Part shown: in pieces, positions 53,253 through 61,696 of the stretch | Layout: the number at the start of each line of letters is the position of its first letter | How positions within the stretch are numbered: the stretch's first letter is position 1 | Source of the DNA: Planotetraspora kaengkrachanensis | GTDB lineage: Bacteria; Actinomycetota; Actinomycetes; Streptosporangiales; Streptosporangiaceae | NCBI RefSeq assembly: GCF_016862895.1 | Contig: NZ_BONV01000003.1 | Coordinates: 124,001 to 188,000 of the forward strand | DNA: 64,000 nucleotides | Reading direction: 5' to 3' | The notes under the pieces: model-generated | What the model saw: only the letters and a program-made list of their open reading frames with translations | What the model was told of the DNA's origin: nothing | Databases searched by the model: none | Program-made: the position numbers and the translations under genes

Positions 53253-54713
53253 ATGGGAGACAACAACCAGGCACTCGTGGGCGACCTGCTCACCGAGCTC
53301 TACATCGGGGGTGAGGCCGTCCCCGCCGGCGACGGCGGCCGTTTCGACGTGCTCGACCCCGCCACGGGACAGGTCGTCGCCTCCGTGGCCGACGGCACCG
53401 TGGACGACGCGATCGCCGCGGTCGACGCGGCGGACAAGGCGTCGGCCGCGTGGGCCGCGACACCTCCGCGCGCCCGTGCCGAGATCCTGCGCAAGGCCTT
53501 CGAGCTGATGTCGGCGCAGAGCGAGGACCTCGCCCGGCTGATCTCGCTCGAGAACGGCAAGGCGCTGCCGGACGCCCGGGGCGAGGTCGCCTACGCCGCG
53601 GAGTTCTTCCGGTGGTACGCCGAGGAGGCCGTCAGGGACATCGGCGCGGTCACCACGGCGCCCTCGGGGGCGAACCGCATCCTCGTGGTGCACCAGCCGG
53701 TCGGCATCTGCGTGCTCGTCACCCCGTGGAACTTCCCCGCGGCGATGGCCACCCGGAAGATCGGCCCGGCCCTGGCGGCCGGGTGCACGGTGATCCTCAA
53801 GCCCGCCAGCGACACCCCCCTGACCGCGCTGGCCATGGCGCGGATCCTGGAGGCGGCCGGCGTTCCCTCGGGCGTGGTCAACGTGCTCCCCGCGCGCAGG
53901 TCGGGAGCCGTCGTGTCGGCCATGCTGCACGACCCCCGGGTACGCAAGCTCTCCTTCACCGGCTCGACCGAGGTGGGGCGCGTCCTGCTCAAGGAGGCGG
54001 CCGACCAGGTGATCAACACGTCAATGGAGCTCGGCGGCAACGCGCCGTTCGTCGTCTTCGCCGACGCCGACCTCGACGCGGCGATCGAGGGCGCGATGAT
54101 CGCCAAGATGCGCAACGCCGGCGAGGCCTGCACCGCGGCCAACCGGTTCTACGTCGAGTCGTCGATCGCCGACGAGTTCGGCCGGCGTCTGGCGGAGCGC
54201 ATGTCCGCCCTGACCGTCGGCCCCGGCACCGACGAGGGAACCCAGGTCGGCCCCCTCGTCAACCAGGACGCGGTGGACAAGGTCGACAGCCTGGTACGCG
54301 GCGCGGTCGACGGCGGCGCGAAGGCGGTCGTCGGCGGCGCCCGGCCGGACCGTCCAGGCTTCTACTACGACCCGACCGTGCTGGTGAACGTGCACCCGGA
54401 CGCGCCGATCCTGAAGGAGGAGATCTTCGGCCCGGTGGCCCCGATCGTCACCTTCGACGACGAGGACGAGGCGATCCGGCTGGCCAACGACACGGAGTAC
54501 GGGCTGGTCGCCTATGTCTACACCGGCGACCTGGCCCGCGGGCTGCGGGTGACGGAGCGGATCGAGTCGGGCATGGTCGGGCTCAACCGCGGACTGGTCA
54601 GCGACCCGGCCGCGCCGTTCGGCGGTGTGAAGCAGAGCGGCATCGGCAGGGAGGGCGGCCACGAGGGCATGCTCGACTACGTGGAGGCCAAGTACATCGC
54701 CGTCCAGTGGTGA
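53253..54713 (+). CDS. NAD(P)-dependent aldehyde dehydrogenase, succinate-semialdehyde dehydrogenase type
   Basis: 486 residues from the ATG at 53253 (GAAAGG eight bases upstream). Motifs: VTPWNFPAAMATRKIGPALA, cofactor loop LSFTGSTEVGRVLLKEA, catalytic Glu in SMELGGNAPFVVF, catalytic Cys in MRNAGEACTAANRFYV, and EEIFGPVAPIVTF. The overall pattern and the C-terminal GIGREGGHEGMLDYVEAKY fit GabD-like enzymes that turn succinate semialdehyde into succinate. In this operon it probably finishes the pathway. A strong hairpin follows. Confidence 0.92.
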   Translation: MGDNNQALVGDLLTELYIGGEAVPAGDGGRFDVLDPATGQVVASVADGTVDDAIAAVDAADKASAAWAATPPRARAEILRKAFELMSAQSEDLARLISLENGKALPDARGEVAYAAEFFRWYAEEAVRDIGAVTTAPSGANRILVVHQPVGICVLVTPWNFPAAMATRKIGPALAAGCTVILKPASDTPLTALAMARILEAAGVPSGVVNVLPARRSGAVVSAMLHDPRVRKLSFTGSTEVGRVLLKEAADQVINTSMELGGNAPFVVFADADLDAAIEGAMIAKMRNAGEACTAANRFYVESSIADEFGRRLAERMSALTVGPGTDEGTQVGPLVNQDAVDKVDSLVRGAVDGGAKAVVGGARPDRPGFYYDPTVLVNVHPDAPILKEEIFGPVAPIVTFDDEDEAIRLANDTEYGLVAYVYTGDLARGLRVTERIESGMVGLNRGLVSDPAAPFGGVKQSGIGREGGHEGMLDYVEAKYIAVQW

Positions 54714-54726
54714 CCTGGCGCAGGTG

Positions 54727-54759
54727 ACGGCCCGGCCGGGATGTTCCCGGCCGGGCCGT
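54727..54759 (+). terminator. Hairpin terminator of the catabolic operon
   Basis: ACGGCCCGGCCGGG-ATGTT-CCCGGCCGGGCCGT, a perfect 14-bp stem with a 5-base loop, 13 bases after the aldehyde dehydrogenase stop. No U-tract. Confidence 0.75.
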
Positions 54760-54908
54760 CCCACTGTCAGGCCGTCGGATTCGATCATCCCGAAGATGTG
54801 TTCGGCACGTACGAACGTCCGGCCGTCGCGTGCGCGGGACGGTGCTGGTGAGCATTCCGGCCGAACCTGCATCTGTTCTGACGGGCCAGGCTTTCCTACG
54901 ATGTTGCC

Positions 54909-56039
54909 GTGCTCGCCCTTCTTCGCTCGGTCTGGGACGAGCCGCGCCCCTCCCCCGTACCGGCCCGCGTCTGGCGAGACTGGGTGCTCGTGGGACTGCT
55001 CATGCCGGCGGCGGCGCTCGAAGGGGTCCTGCGGCCGGATCTTCCGTGGCGGGCCTACTCGGTGACCGTCACCGTCGTGCTGGTGCCCACCTTGTTGTGG
55101 CGCAGGACCAGACCGCTGTCGATGCTCACGATCTGCTTCGTCGCCACGAGTCTGGTCCCCGCGTTGCTGGGCGCGCCTTCCTCCGACGCGTACACGGCGG
55201 TGTACCTGCTGATCCTTCCGTACGCGTTGTTCCGGTGGGGATCGGGCCGCGACGCCGTGATCGGGTTCGCCGTCATGCTCGTCTCGGTCGGCGTCTCGAC
55301 GATCTCCGCGCCCGGCGAACTGTTCGGCGCGCTGGCCGCCATGTTCGCGACCATCGCCCTGGGCGGCGCGTTCCGGTACCGGGCCAGGGCGCGGATGCGT
55401 GAGCTGGATCAGGTGAAGCTGCTCGAACGCGAACAACTGGCCCGCGACCTGCACGACACCGTCGCGCATCACGTCTCGGCGATGGCGATTCGGGCTCAGG
55501 CGGGCCTCGCCACGTCGGCGTCGGGACCTGACGCCGCCACCGAGGCGCTCCGCGTGATCGAGGCCGAGGCGTCACGCGCGCTCGCCGAGATGCGCGCCAT
55601 GGTCCGCGTCCTGCGTCGCGGCCGGCCCGCGGACCTGACACCCGGCCGGGGCATCGGCGACCTCGAGGAACTCACGCGGCGGGGCGGCTCCGGCCCGTCC
55701 GTCGACGTGGAGATCTCGGGCGACCTCGGCGACCTCTCCCCAGCGGTGGGGTCCGCGGTCTACCGGCTCGCCCAGGAGTCCGTCACCAACGCCCTGCGGC
55801 ACGCGCGTCACGCCACCCGCGTCGAGATACGCGTCGCCGCCGACGAGACCTCGGTGCACCTGCGCGTGAACGACGACGGCGAAAGCAGCCACATCCGCCC
55901 GAACGCGTCGGCCGGATACGGGATCCTCGGCATGATCGAGCGCGCCGACCTGCTCGGCGGCACCTGCACGGCCGGTCCGGATCCCGGCGGAGGCTGGACC
56001 GTGACCGCCGTGCTGCCCCGGATGGGGCCGGCGACATGA
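54909..56039 (+). CDS. Sensor histidine kinase, NarL/DesK type
   Basis: 376 residues. Four to five membrane segments lie in residues 25-155 with short loops. The dimerisation helix LAREQLARDLHDTVAHHVSA-like (QLARDLHDTVAHHVSAMAIR) gives His182. The ATPase domain has YRLAQESVTNALRHARHA and a G-box SAGYGILGMIERADLLGG. No ribosome site precedes the GTG at 54909, but TACGAT (54897-54902) ends six bases before it, so a leaderless transcript is likely. The response regulator gene overlaps by ATGA. Confidence 0.9.
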   Translation: MLALLRSVWDEPRPSPVPARVWRDWVLVGLLMPAAALEGVLRPDLPWRAYSVTVTVVLVPTLLWRRTRPLSMLTICFVATSLVPALLGAPSSDAYTAVYLLILPYALFRWGSGRDAVIGFAVMLVSVGVSTISAPGELFGALAAMFATIALGGAFRYRARARMRELDQVKLLEREQLARDLHDTVAHHVSAMAIRAQAGLATSASGPDAATEALRVIEAEASRALAEMRAMVRVLRRGRPADLTPGRGIGDLEELTRRGGSGPSVDVEISGDLGDLSPAVGSAVYRLAQESVTNALRHARHATRVEIRVAADETSVHLRVNDDGESSHIRPNASAGYGILGMIERADLLGGTCTAGPDPGGGWTVTAVLPRMGPAT

Positions 56040-56686
56040 GCATCCGGGTGCTCGTCGCCGACGACCAGGAGATCGTGCGCACCGGGCTCACCATGATCCT
56101 CAACGCCCAGCCGGACATCGACGTCGTCGGCGAGGCCGCCGACGGACGGCGGGCCGTCGAACTCGCCCGGCGCCTGCGCCCCGACGTGTGCCTGTTCGAC
56201 ATCCGCATGCCGGGCGTCGACGGCATCCAGGCCACCCGATCCCTCGCCGGTCCGGGCGTGGCCGACCCTCTCGCCGTCGTCGTCATCACCACGTTCGACC
56301 TCGACGAGTACGTCTACGCCGCGCTGAGAGCCGGCGCCCGGGGCTTCCTGCTCAAGGACGCGGGCACGGAACTGCTCTCGCAGGCCGTCCACGCCGCCGC
56401 CGACGGCGACGCGCTCATCGCCCCGAGCGTCACCGCGCGGCTGCTCAGGACCTTCGCCCGGCCCGTGACCGGCTCGGCCCCGGTGCGGCCCGTCGAGGCG
56501 CTCACGGAGCGGGAGGAGCAGATCCTCGCCACCGTGGCGCGCGGGCGGACCAACAGCGAGATCTCCGAGGAGCTCCACATCTCCCTCAGCACGGTCAAGT
56601 CGCACATCGCCAGCCTGATGGCCAAGCTCGGCGCCAGAAACCGCGTCGAGATCGCCATGTGGGCCTACGAGACCAACCGCGTCTAG
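56036..56686 (+). CDS. LuxR/NarL-family response regulator
   Basis: 216 residues. Receiver domain IRVLVADDQEIVRTGLTMIL with phosphorylated Asp55 in VCLFDIRMPGVDG, Thr in VVITTFDLDEYV and Lys in GFLLKDAG. The DNA-binding part ALTEREEQILATVARGRTNS with ISEELHISLSTVKSHIASLM is a LuxR helix-turn-helix. It is partnered with the kinase just upstream. Its end overlaps the convergent DUF2306 gene by four bases. Confidence 0.95.
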   Translation: MSIRVLVADDQEIVRTGLTMILNAQPDIDVVGEAADGRRAVELARRLRPDVCLFDIRMPGVDGIQATRSLAGPGVADPLAVVVITTFDLDEYVYAALRAGARGFLLKDAGTELLSQAVHAAADGDALIAPSVTARLLRTFARPVTGSAPVRPVEALTEREEQILATVARGRTNSEISEELHISLSTVKSHIASLMAKLGARNRVEIAMWAYETNRV

Positions 56687-57387
56687 AAGGACGCGGGCCG
56701 GCTGCGGACGACCCATTCGGCCACGGCGAGATTGATCAGCCAGCCGGTGGCCAGGAGCAGCGCTCTGGACGTCCCGCTGGGCGTGCCGAAGATCAGGATC
56801 CACGGCACGTGGACCAGCGCCTGCGTGCCCGCGCCGACCCCGATCGCATAACCCCGGGTCATCCATGCGCGGTGCCGGGCGACGTCCCGCCGCCGGATGG
56901 CGGCCAGGCCCAGGACGATGGACACGACCATCGCGGTGCCGAACAGGAGCCGGAAACCCGCGAGGAGATCGCCGTCGCCTTCGGGGCGGGGATAGAACAG
57001 GGTCATCCACAGGCCCGTGAGCCCCGCGGCGATTCCGCAGGGAACGAGCAGCCGTCCGGCGGCGCGATGCAGGCGGGGGTGTCGGCGGCGGAGGCCGCGC
57101 GCGAACTGGAAGGCGCCAAGCACGCTGTAGAGACTGGCGCCGATTATGTGCAGCACCACGGGAACGGGCGCGGCGAAGAACCGCGCGTCCTCGGGCGTGG
57201 TCGCCGCGCCCCCGCTCAGCTCGGTCAGACGGGCGGCGCCGGCGACCACCGGAACGGCGCTGAGCATGATCAACGCCGCGGGGACGATCCAGGAGGTCGT
57301 GGCGGACGTCCCCGCCTTGTCGGAGGCGTCCGCCGGAGGGCCGCCTCGAGGCGGTGTCGGGCGTTCCACCGTGTTCTCGTCGGTCAT
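56683..57387 (-). CDS. DUF2306-type integral membrane protein
   Basis: 234 residues. About 35 polar residues are followed by six or seven membrane segments. HIIGASLYSVLGAFQFARGL, RRRHPRLHRAAGRLLVPCG and RRRDVARHRAWMTRGYAIG contain conserved His residues that recur in DUF2306 proteins, which may bind haem or a quinone (inference). No biochemical role is established. It is divergent from the MDR oxidoreductase gene; the shared 184-bp gap has no clear palindrome. Confidence 0.75.
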   Translation of the reverse strand: MTDENTVERPTPPRGGPPADASDKAGTSATTSWIVPAALIMLSAVPVVAGAARLTELSGGAATTPEDARFFAAPVPVVLHIIGASLYSVLGAFQFARGLRRRHPRLHRAAGRLLVPCGIAAGLTGLWMTLFYPRPEGDGDLLAGFRLLFGTAMVVSIVLGLAAIRRRDVARHRAWMTRGYAIGVGAGTQALVHVPWILIFGTPSGTSRALLLATGWLINLAVAEWVVRSRPASF

Positions 57388-57571
57388 GCCCCGATCGTGA
57401 TCGGCGGGCGACGGCGGTTCATCGGGCGATGGGCCTGATCCGGGTCGGCCGATCGTCCGCCAAACGGGCGTACTTTCGGCCGATGAGCCCTTTCTCCTGG
57501 ACTTTTACAGTGAATTTCCGGCTCGAGACCCGCTCGTCGCCGTCCCCGCCCGCAGTGGATGAGGAGAAGTG

Positions 57572-58558
57572 ATGAAGGCGTTCGTTCTGCGCTCGTACGG
57601 TTCCCCCGACGTCCTGGACCTGACCGAGATCGACCGGCCCGTGCCCGGCGAGGACGAGGTGCTCGTCCGGGTGCGCGCCACCTCCGTCCAGCCCTACGAC
57701 TGGCACCACATGAGAGGCGAGCCGTACATCGCGCGCCTGATGGGCGGCAGCCTCGGGCCGCGCAGGCCGAAGTTGGACATATTGGGCGCGGACGTGGCGG
57801 GCACGGTGGAGGCCGTCGGCGGGCGCGTGACGGGGTTCCGCCGAGGCGACGAGGTGTTCGCGCAGCTCAAGCAGGGAGGCTTCGCCGAGTACGTCTGCGT
57901 CCAGGCCGGCGAACTGGCGCCGAAGCCGAGGAACCTGTCGTTCGAGCAGGCGGCGGCGGTGCCGCTCGCGGCCAACACCGCCCTGATCGGCCTGCGTGAC
58001 GTGGGGCGCATCCAGGCGGGCCAGAAGGTGCTCGTCAACGGCGCCTCCGGCGGTGTCGGCACGTTCGCCGTGCAGATCGCCAAGGCGTTCGGCGCGGAGG
58101 TCACCGGTGTCTGCGGTCCGCGGAACGTCGGCATGGTCCGGTCGTTGGGCGCGGACGAGGTCATCGACTACACCAAGGAGGACTTCACGCGGGACAGGCG
58201 GGGTTACGACCTGCTGCTCGACAACGCGGGAAGCCGTCCGGGGTCCGCATGCCGGCGGGTGCTGAAGCCGAAGGGGACCTACGTCGCCGTCGGCGGACCA
58301 GCGAGCCGATGGTTCCAGCCGGCCGTCCGCGTGTTCTCGGCGGTCGCGATGTCCCCGTTCGTGTCACAGCGGATGGCCGTGGCGGACGTGGTCGCCTGCA
58401 CGGAGAACAGGCGGAACCTGATGACGCTGACCGAGCTCATCGAGGACGGCAAGGTCACCCCGGTCATCGACAGCTGTTATCCGTTCGAGCAGATCCCGGC
58501 GGCCGTCGAGTACCAGGAACGGGGGCACGCCTCGGGAAAGGTCGTCGTCACCGTCTGA
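57572..58558 (+). CDS. NAD(P)-dependent MDR oxidoreductase, quinone oxidoreductase-like
   Basis: 328 residues from the ATG at 57572 (GGAG five to six bases upstream; the preceding GTG is also in frame). MDR fold: KAFVLRSYGSPDVLDLTEID at the start, DILGADVAGTVEAVGGRVTG, the NADP loop VLVNGASGGVGTFAVQIAKA and ASGKVVVTV at the end. The catalytic-zinc Cys and His are missing and the structural-zinc Cys cluster is absent, so it belongs to the zinc-free QOR/enoyl-reductase-like branch. Physiological substrate unknown. Confidence 0.88.
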   Translation: MKAFVLRSYGSPDVLDLTEIDRPVPGEDEVLVRVRATSVQPYDWHHMRGEPYIARLMGGSLGPRRPKLDILGADVAGTVEAVGGRVTGFRRGDEVFAQLKQGGFAEYVCVQAGELAPKPRNLSFEQAAAVPLAANTALIGLRDVGRIQAGQKVLVNGASGGVGTFAVQIAKAFGAEVTGVCGPRNVGMVRSLGADEVIDYTKEDFTRDRRGYDLLLDNAGSRPGSACRRVLKPKGTYVAVGGPASRWFQPAVRVFSAVAMSPFVSQRMAVADVVACTENRRNLMTLTELIEDGKVTPVIDSCYPFEQIPAAVEYQERGHASGKVVVTV

Positions 58559-58607
58559 CCGGTGTTTCGCGCCAGCCGGTCCTCGCACCCCTCCCAATGG
58601 GCGACAC

Positions 58608-58668
58608 AGCTAGTTAGGTTGTATACCTAACTAGCTTGCTCTACCTTCTAGGTAAGCACAGCACCTAG
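58608..58668 (+). promoter_or_regulatory. Double inverted repeat, probable PadR operator
   Basis: First site 58608-58636: AGCTAGTTAGGT-TGTAT-ACCTAACTAGCT, perfect 12-bp arms. Second site 58648-58668: CTAGGT-AAGCACAGC-ACCTAG. Both carry the AGGT/ACCT words. They lie 10-70 bases before the CPBP protease gene, whose operon includes a PadR regulator, the best candidate to bind them. Confidence 0.55.
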
Positions 58669-58678
58669 GAGTCCCCCG

Positions 58679-59398
58679 ATGTCCTTCACGCCCGTGGCGC
58701 TCGTCCTGTCGGCCGCCCTCGTCTGCCATCTGACCGTCGTCAGCCCCCTGCTCGGCAAGCGCTCCTACGACCGGCTGGCCCGCACCCGCGCCCAGGACCC
58801 GACGGTCTATCGCCGGATGACCACGCTCTGGTCCGCCGAGCTGTGGGCGCTGGCCGGCGCGGCGCTGCTCATCGTCGCGGTGGAGCCGAGCCTCGACGCC
58901 GCGGACATCGGCCTGGTCGTCAAGGAGCCGCCGGCCGACACCCTGGGAGCGGTCGTCGGCTTCCTCGGCGCGGCGGCGGTCGGTGCGCTCGCGTTCCGGG
59001 GACTTGCGGCCAGGGGGAAGCCGGTCCCCACCCGGCAGGCCTTCGCGCATCTCCTGCCGCGCACCGTGGCCGAGCACTGGTATGCGGCGGGCCTGTCGGT
59101 GACCGCGGGCGTCGCCGAGGAGATCGTCTATCGGGGACTGCTCATCGCGGCCGGCACGGGCGCGCTCGGTCTGAGCACGGAGACGGCCGCGTTCTTGGCG
59201 CTGGCGGTGTTCGTCGCCGGCCACCTCTATCAGGGCCGGCGCGGCATGCTCATGGTCGCCCTGGTCGGGCTCGGCCTGACCGTGCTCTATCTCCGGACCG
59301 GCAGCCTGCTCCTGCCGATCCTGCTGCACGCCCTGATCGACCTTCGCGGTCTGCTGCTGTCCCCGCGGCCGCGGGAGCTAGTCGGCCAGGCAGGCTAG
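58679..59398 (+). CDS. CPBP-family intramembrane metalloprotease (CAAX-type)
   Basis: 239 residues and about seven membrane segments. The CPBP motifs are VAEEIVYRGLLIAA (EExxxR), FVAGHLYQGRRGMLMVAL (FxxxH-like) and LLPILLHALIDLRGLLL (HxxxD). The catalytic Glu, Arg and His are all kept. Such proteases are linked to prenyl-protein processing or bacteriocin immunity; the target is unknown. AGGAG lies seven bases before the ATG. A large palindrome precedes it and a PadR gene follows 14 bases later. Confidence 0.88.
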   Translation: MSFTPVALVLSAALVCHLTVVSPLLGKRSYDRLARTRAQDPTVYRRMTTLWSAELWALAGAALLIVAVEPSLDAADIGLVVKEPPADTLGAVVGFLGAAAVGALAFRGLAARGKPVPTRQAFAHLLPRTVAEHWYAAGLSVTAGVAEEIVYRGLLIAAGTGALGLSTETAAFLALAVFVAGHLYQGRRGMLMVALVGLGLTVLYLRTGSLLLPILLHALIDLRGLLLSPRPRELVGQAG

Positions 59399-59412
59399 AT
59401 AGGATCGCCACC

Positions 59413-59784
59413 GTGACGAGCGACCGACGCGCGAGCTGGCTGAAGGGCGTGCTCGATCTGATGGTCCTCGCCAGCCTGACGGCGGGCGAGAACTACGGAT
59501 ACGAGATCGTCAAGGACCTCGCGGAATCGGGCCTCGGCCAGATCAAGGGCGGCACCCTCTACCCCGTGCTCAACCGGCTGGAGGAGGCGGGCCTCGTCGC
59601 CGCGGAGTTCCGGGTGACCGAACGGGGCCCCGGCCGTCGTTACTACCAGCTCACCGACCTCGGCAGGCGGACGCTCGCCGAGCAGGGCGGGCTCTGGCTG
59701 AGCTTCGGGGAGTCTGTGCGCACCGCGCTGATCAAGGGCGGCGTCGAGCACGTCCCACGCGAAGGAGAACCCGGTGAGCGGTGA
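59413..59784 (+). CDS. PadR-family transcriptional regulator
   Basis: 123 residues from the GTG at 59413 (AGGA eight bases upstream). Winged helix: LMVLASLTAGENYGYEIVKD, GGTLYPVLNRLEEAGLVAAE and RYYQLTDLGRRTLAEQ are PadR signatures. It lacks the long C-terminal helical domain of larger PadR proteins but keeps a short helix for dimer formation. It overlaps the next gene by 11 bp. The probable targets are the two inverted repeats before the CPBP gene. Confidence 0.9.
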   Translation: MTSDRRASWLKGVLDLMVLASLTAGENYGYEIVKDLAESGLGQIKGGTLYPVLNRLEEAGLVAAEFRVTERGPGRRYYQLTDLGRRTLAEQGGLWLSFGESVRTALIKGGVEHVPREGEPGER

Positions 59785-60526
59785 AACGGCACACCCGGCC
59801 GGTGCCTACTTCGAGGAGCTCGCCGTCCTCCTGGCCGAGGCGGGCATGCCCGCCGACCGGGTCGGCGCCACGCTGGACGAGTTCGCCGGCTACCTCGCCG
59901 AGAGCGGCGGCGACCCCGAGGACGAGTTCGGTCCGGCGGCCGAGTTCGCCGCGGAACTGACCGCCGCGTCGGCTCCCGCCGCGGAGCCCGCCGAGCCGGC
60001 CGCCGACGCCGACACCTGGCGCTGGACCGCCGACCTGTTCCACGACGTCAAACTGCTCGACGAGTACGGCGCACAGGGCTGGGAGGTCGACACGGTCGAC
60101 GCGAGGGGCCTGTTCGTCTGCACCCGCGATCCCGAGCACCCGCAGCAGTGGGAGTACCGCCGGGAGCTGATCGCACCCGGCCGCCGGGCACGAGTGCACG
60201 ACCGGCTCGCCCGCGACGGCTGGGAACCCTGCGGCACGTGGCTGCGCTTCGAGTACTTCAAGCGGCCCAGGGCCGCCAGCCTCGGCCCCGCCGCGGAGCT
60301 GGCCGCCCCGCCGCGGGCTCCCCGGCGCACCCTCTTCCTCAGCCCCGGGTTCTACGCCCTCGTCGCCGTCGTGCTCGCGCTGGCGGCGACGACCCTGCTG
60401 ACGCGGCTCGACGACCTGGACGGCGGCCTCGACACCGTCGCGGGCCTGCTGTGCGGGGCGGCCGCGGGGGCGCTGGCCGCGACGGCCGTGTTGTGGTTGG
60501 CCGCCCGGCGGCGCGACAGGCGCTGA
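59774..60526 (+). CDS. HAAS-like N-terminal domain membrane protein with DUF2812-like region
   Basis: 250 residues. The first 50 residues (YFEELAVLLAEAGMPADRVG, LDEFAGYLAESGGDPEDEFG) look like the helical HAAS domain common in membrane proteins encoded next to PadR regulators. The middle (TADLFHDVKLLDEYGAQGWE, WEYRRELIAPGRRARVHDRL, GWEPCGTWLRFEYFKRP) resembles DUF2812. Two membrane helices close the chain (GFYALVAVVLALAATTLL, LCGAAAGALAATAVLWLAA). Function unknown; the operon position suggests that PadR controls or is sensed through it. Confidence 0.65.
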   Translation: MSGETAHPAGAYFEELAVLLAEAGMPADRVGATLDEFAGYLAESGGDPEDEFGPAAEFAAELTAASAPAAEPAEPAADADTWRWTADLFHDVKLLDEYGAQGWEVDTVDARGLFVCTRDPEHPQQWEYRRELIAPGRRARVHDRLARDGWEPCGTWLRFEYFKRPRAASLGPAAELAAPPRAPRRTLFLSPGFYALVAVVLALAATTLLTRLDDLDGGLDTVAGLLCGAAAGALAATAVLWLAARRRDRR

Positions 60527-60527
60527 C

Positions 60528-60545
60528 CTCGGCGGCTCAGCCGAG
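60528..60545. terminator. Short bidirectional hairpin
   Basis: CTCGGC-GGCTCA-GCCGAG between the convergent ends of the HAAS-like gene (60526) and the MarR gene (60552). The stem is only 6 bp, so the call is weak. Confidence 0.4.
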
Positions 60546-60551
60546 AAGGCG

Positions 60552-61067
60552 TCAGGCGGGCACGTCGAGTACGGATTGGACAGCCACGCACGGATCCGTC
60601 TCCGGCGACGCCTCGTGGATCCTCGTGGCCGCGAGCGAGGCGATCCGGTGGAAGGCCGCCCGCTCGGCTGGCGAGACTCCGCCCAGGACGCGTTCTTCCG
60701 CGGCGGCGACCCGGCTGTCCGCCTCGGCCAGCACCCGCCGTCCGCGCTCGGTGGCGACGATCCGGCGGGCGCGACGGTCCTGGGGGTCGAGCTGCCGCTC
60801 GACGAGGCCGGCCTCGACGAGGTCGTCGAGGAGATAGACGAGGACGGTGCGGTCGATCGCGACGAGCTCGGCCAGCTCCTTCTGCCTCTTGGGCTCGCCG
60901 TCGGCGACGGCGGACAGAACGTGGTAGCCCCTGCTGGTTCCCGGCATGCCCCGAAGGACCTCGTCGACCTCCTCCTGCCACGCGCGCAGGACCATGCCGA
61001 GGGACCAGCCCAGGTTGGCGACTGCGGGCCGATCTCCCGCCGGGAGTGCGTTCGCCTCTTCCACCAT
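60552..61067 (-). CDS. MarR-family transcriptional regulator
   Basis: 171 residues. Winged helix: KRQKELAELVAIDRTVLVYL, LVEAGLVERQLDPQDRRARR and IVATERGRRVLAEAD, the usual MarR recognition helix and wing. The helices on both sides are long, as needed for the dimer. Upstream at about 61105-61135 two direct copies of TTGGCGNCCATCT lie 16 bases apart, a possible binding site. Target genes are not obvious; the flavin monooxygenase further right is a candidate. Confidence 0.88.
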   Translation of the reverse strand: MVEEANALPAGDRPAVANLGWSLGMVLRAWQEEVDEVLRGMPGTSRGYHVLSAVADGEPKRQKELAELVAIDRTVLVYLLDDLVEAGLVERQLDPQDRRARRIVATERGRRVLAEADSRVAAAEERVLGGVSPAERAAFHRIASLAATRIHEASPETDPCVAVQSVLDVPA

Positions 61068-61272
61068 CCCTCAAGGCTACCAGGAATGTGCTGTGCCACA
61101 GATATGTTGGCGACCATCTCAATTGGCGGCCATCTGGGCTCCCACACCCCCGGGTGTATTCCCGGTTAATCAAGGCGTACGAAATGGCGCTCGACTCGAT
61201 ATCCCGCATTAGCGGACATATTCTGAAAAAGAATTCGTGCGATAAAATGCGCCTACCTTGGGGAGACCATTC

Positions 61273-61695
61273 GTGCGACCGGACGCCGGTGACATCCACA
61301 GCGTCGCCCTGAAGGGCGAGCCCCCACGCGGCCGCTTCGGCATCCGCATCGCACGCACGCAGCCCGCGATGCGCGTCTCCTACATTTCGGTCACCGGCGA
61401 CGACGGGCACGACTGGATCTGCGTCCTTCCGCTCGACAAGGACGTGCTCGGCACCCGGCTCAACCACAACGACCTGGTCTGGATCCCTGTGGGCAACGTC
61501 GGCGCCCGCCTGTCCACCGTCGACCCGGCGTCCTACGACGTGATCTACAAGGTCCTCCAGGGCGAGGATCCGCGGTATCCGTGGATCGCGGCGGAGTTGT
61601 CGGACCACGCCGAGCCTCCGCCCAGGACCGGACCGGAAGGCCCGGAAAGATATCCCTCCATGCGCGAGGCGCTGGGCGACCTCATAGAGGAATGA
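61273..61695 (+). CDS. Conserved-looking hypothetical protein
   Basis: 140 residues from the GTG at 61273, with GGGGAG seven bases upstream; a TTG five codons earlier overlaps that site. Not recognised. The sequence is compact and globular in the first 100 residues: SVALKGEPPRGRFGIRIART, MRVSYISVTGDDGHDWICVL, then a Pro/Glu-rich tail ending REALGDLIEE. No signal peptide or membrane helix. Its promoter region is AT-rich. It ends one base before the convergent monooxygenase gene. Confidence 0.6.
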   Translation: MRPDAGDIHSVALKGEPPRGRFGIRIARTQPAMRVSYISVTGDDGHDWICVLPLDKDVLGTRLNHNDLVWIPVGNVGARLSTVDPASYDVIYKVLQGEDPRYPWIAAELSDHAEPPPRTGPEGPERYPSMREALGDLIEE

Positions 61696-61696
61696 T

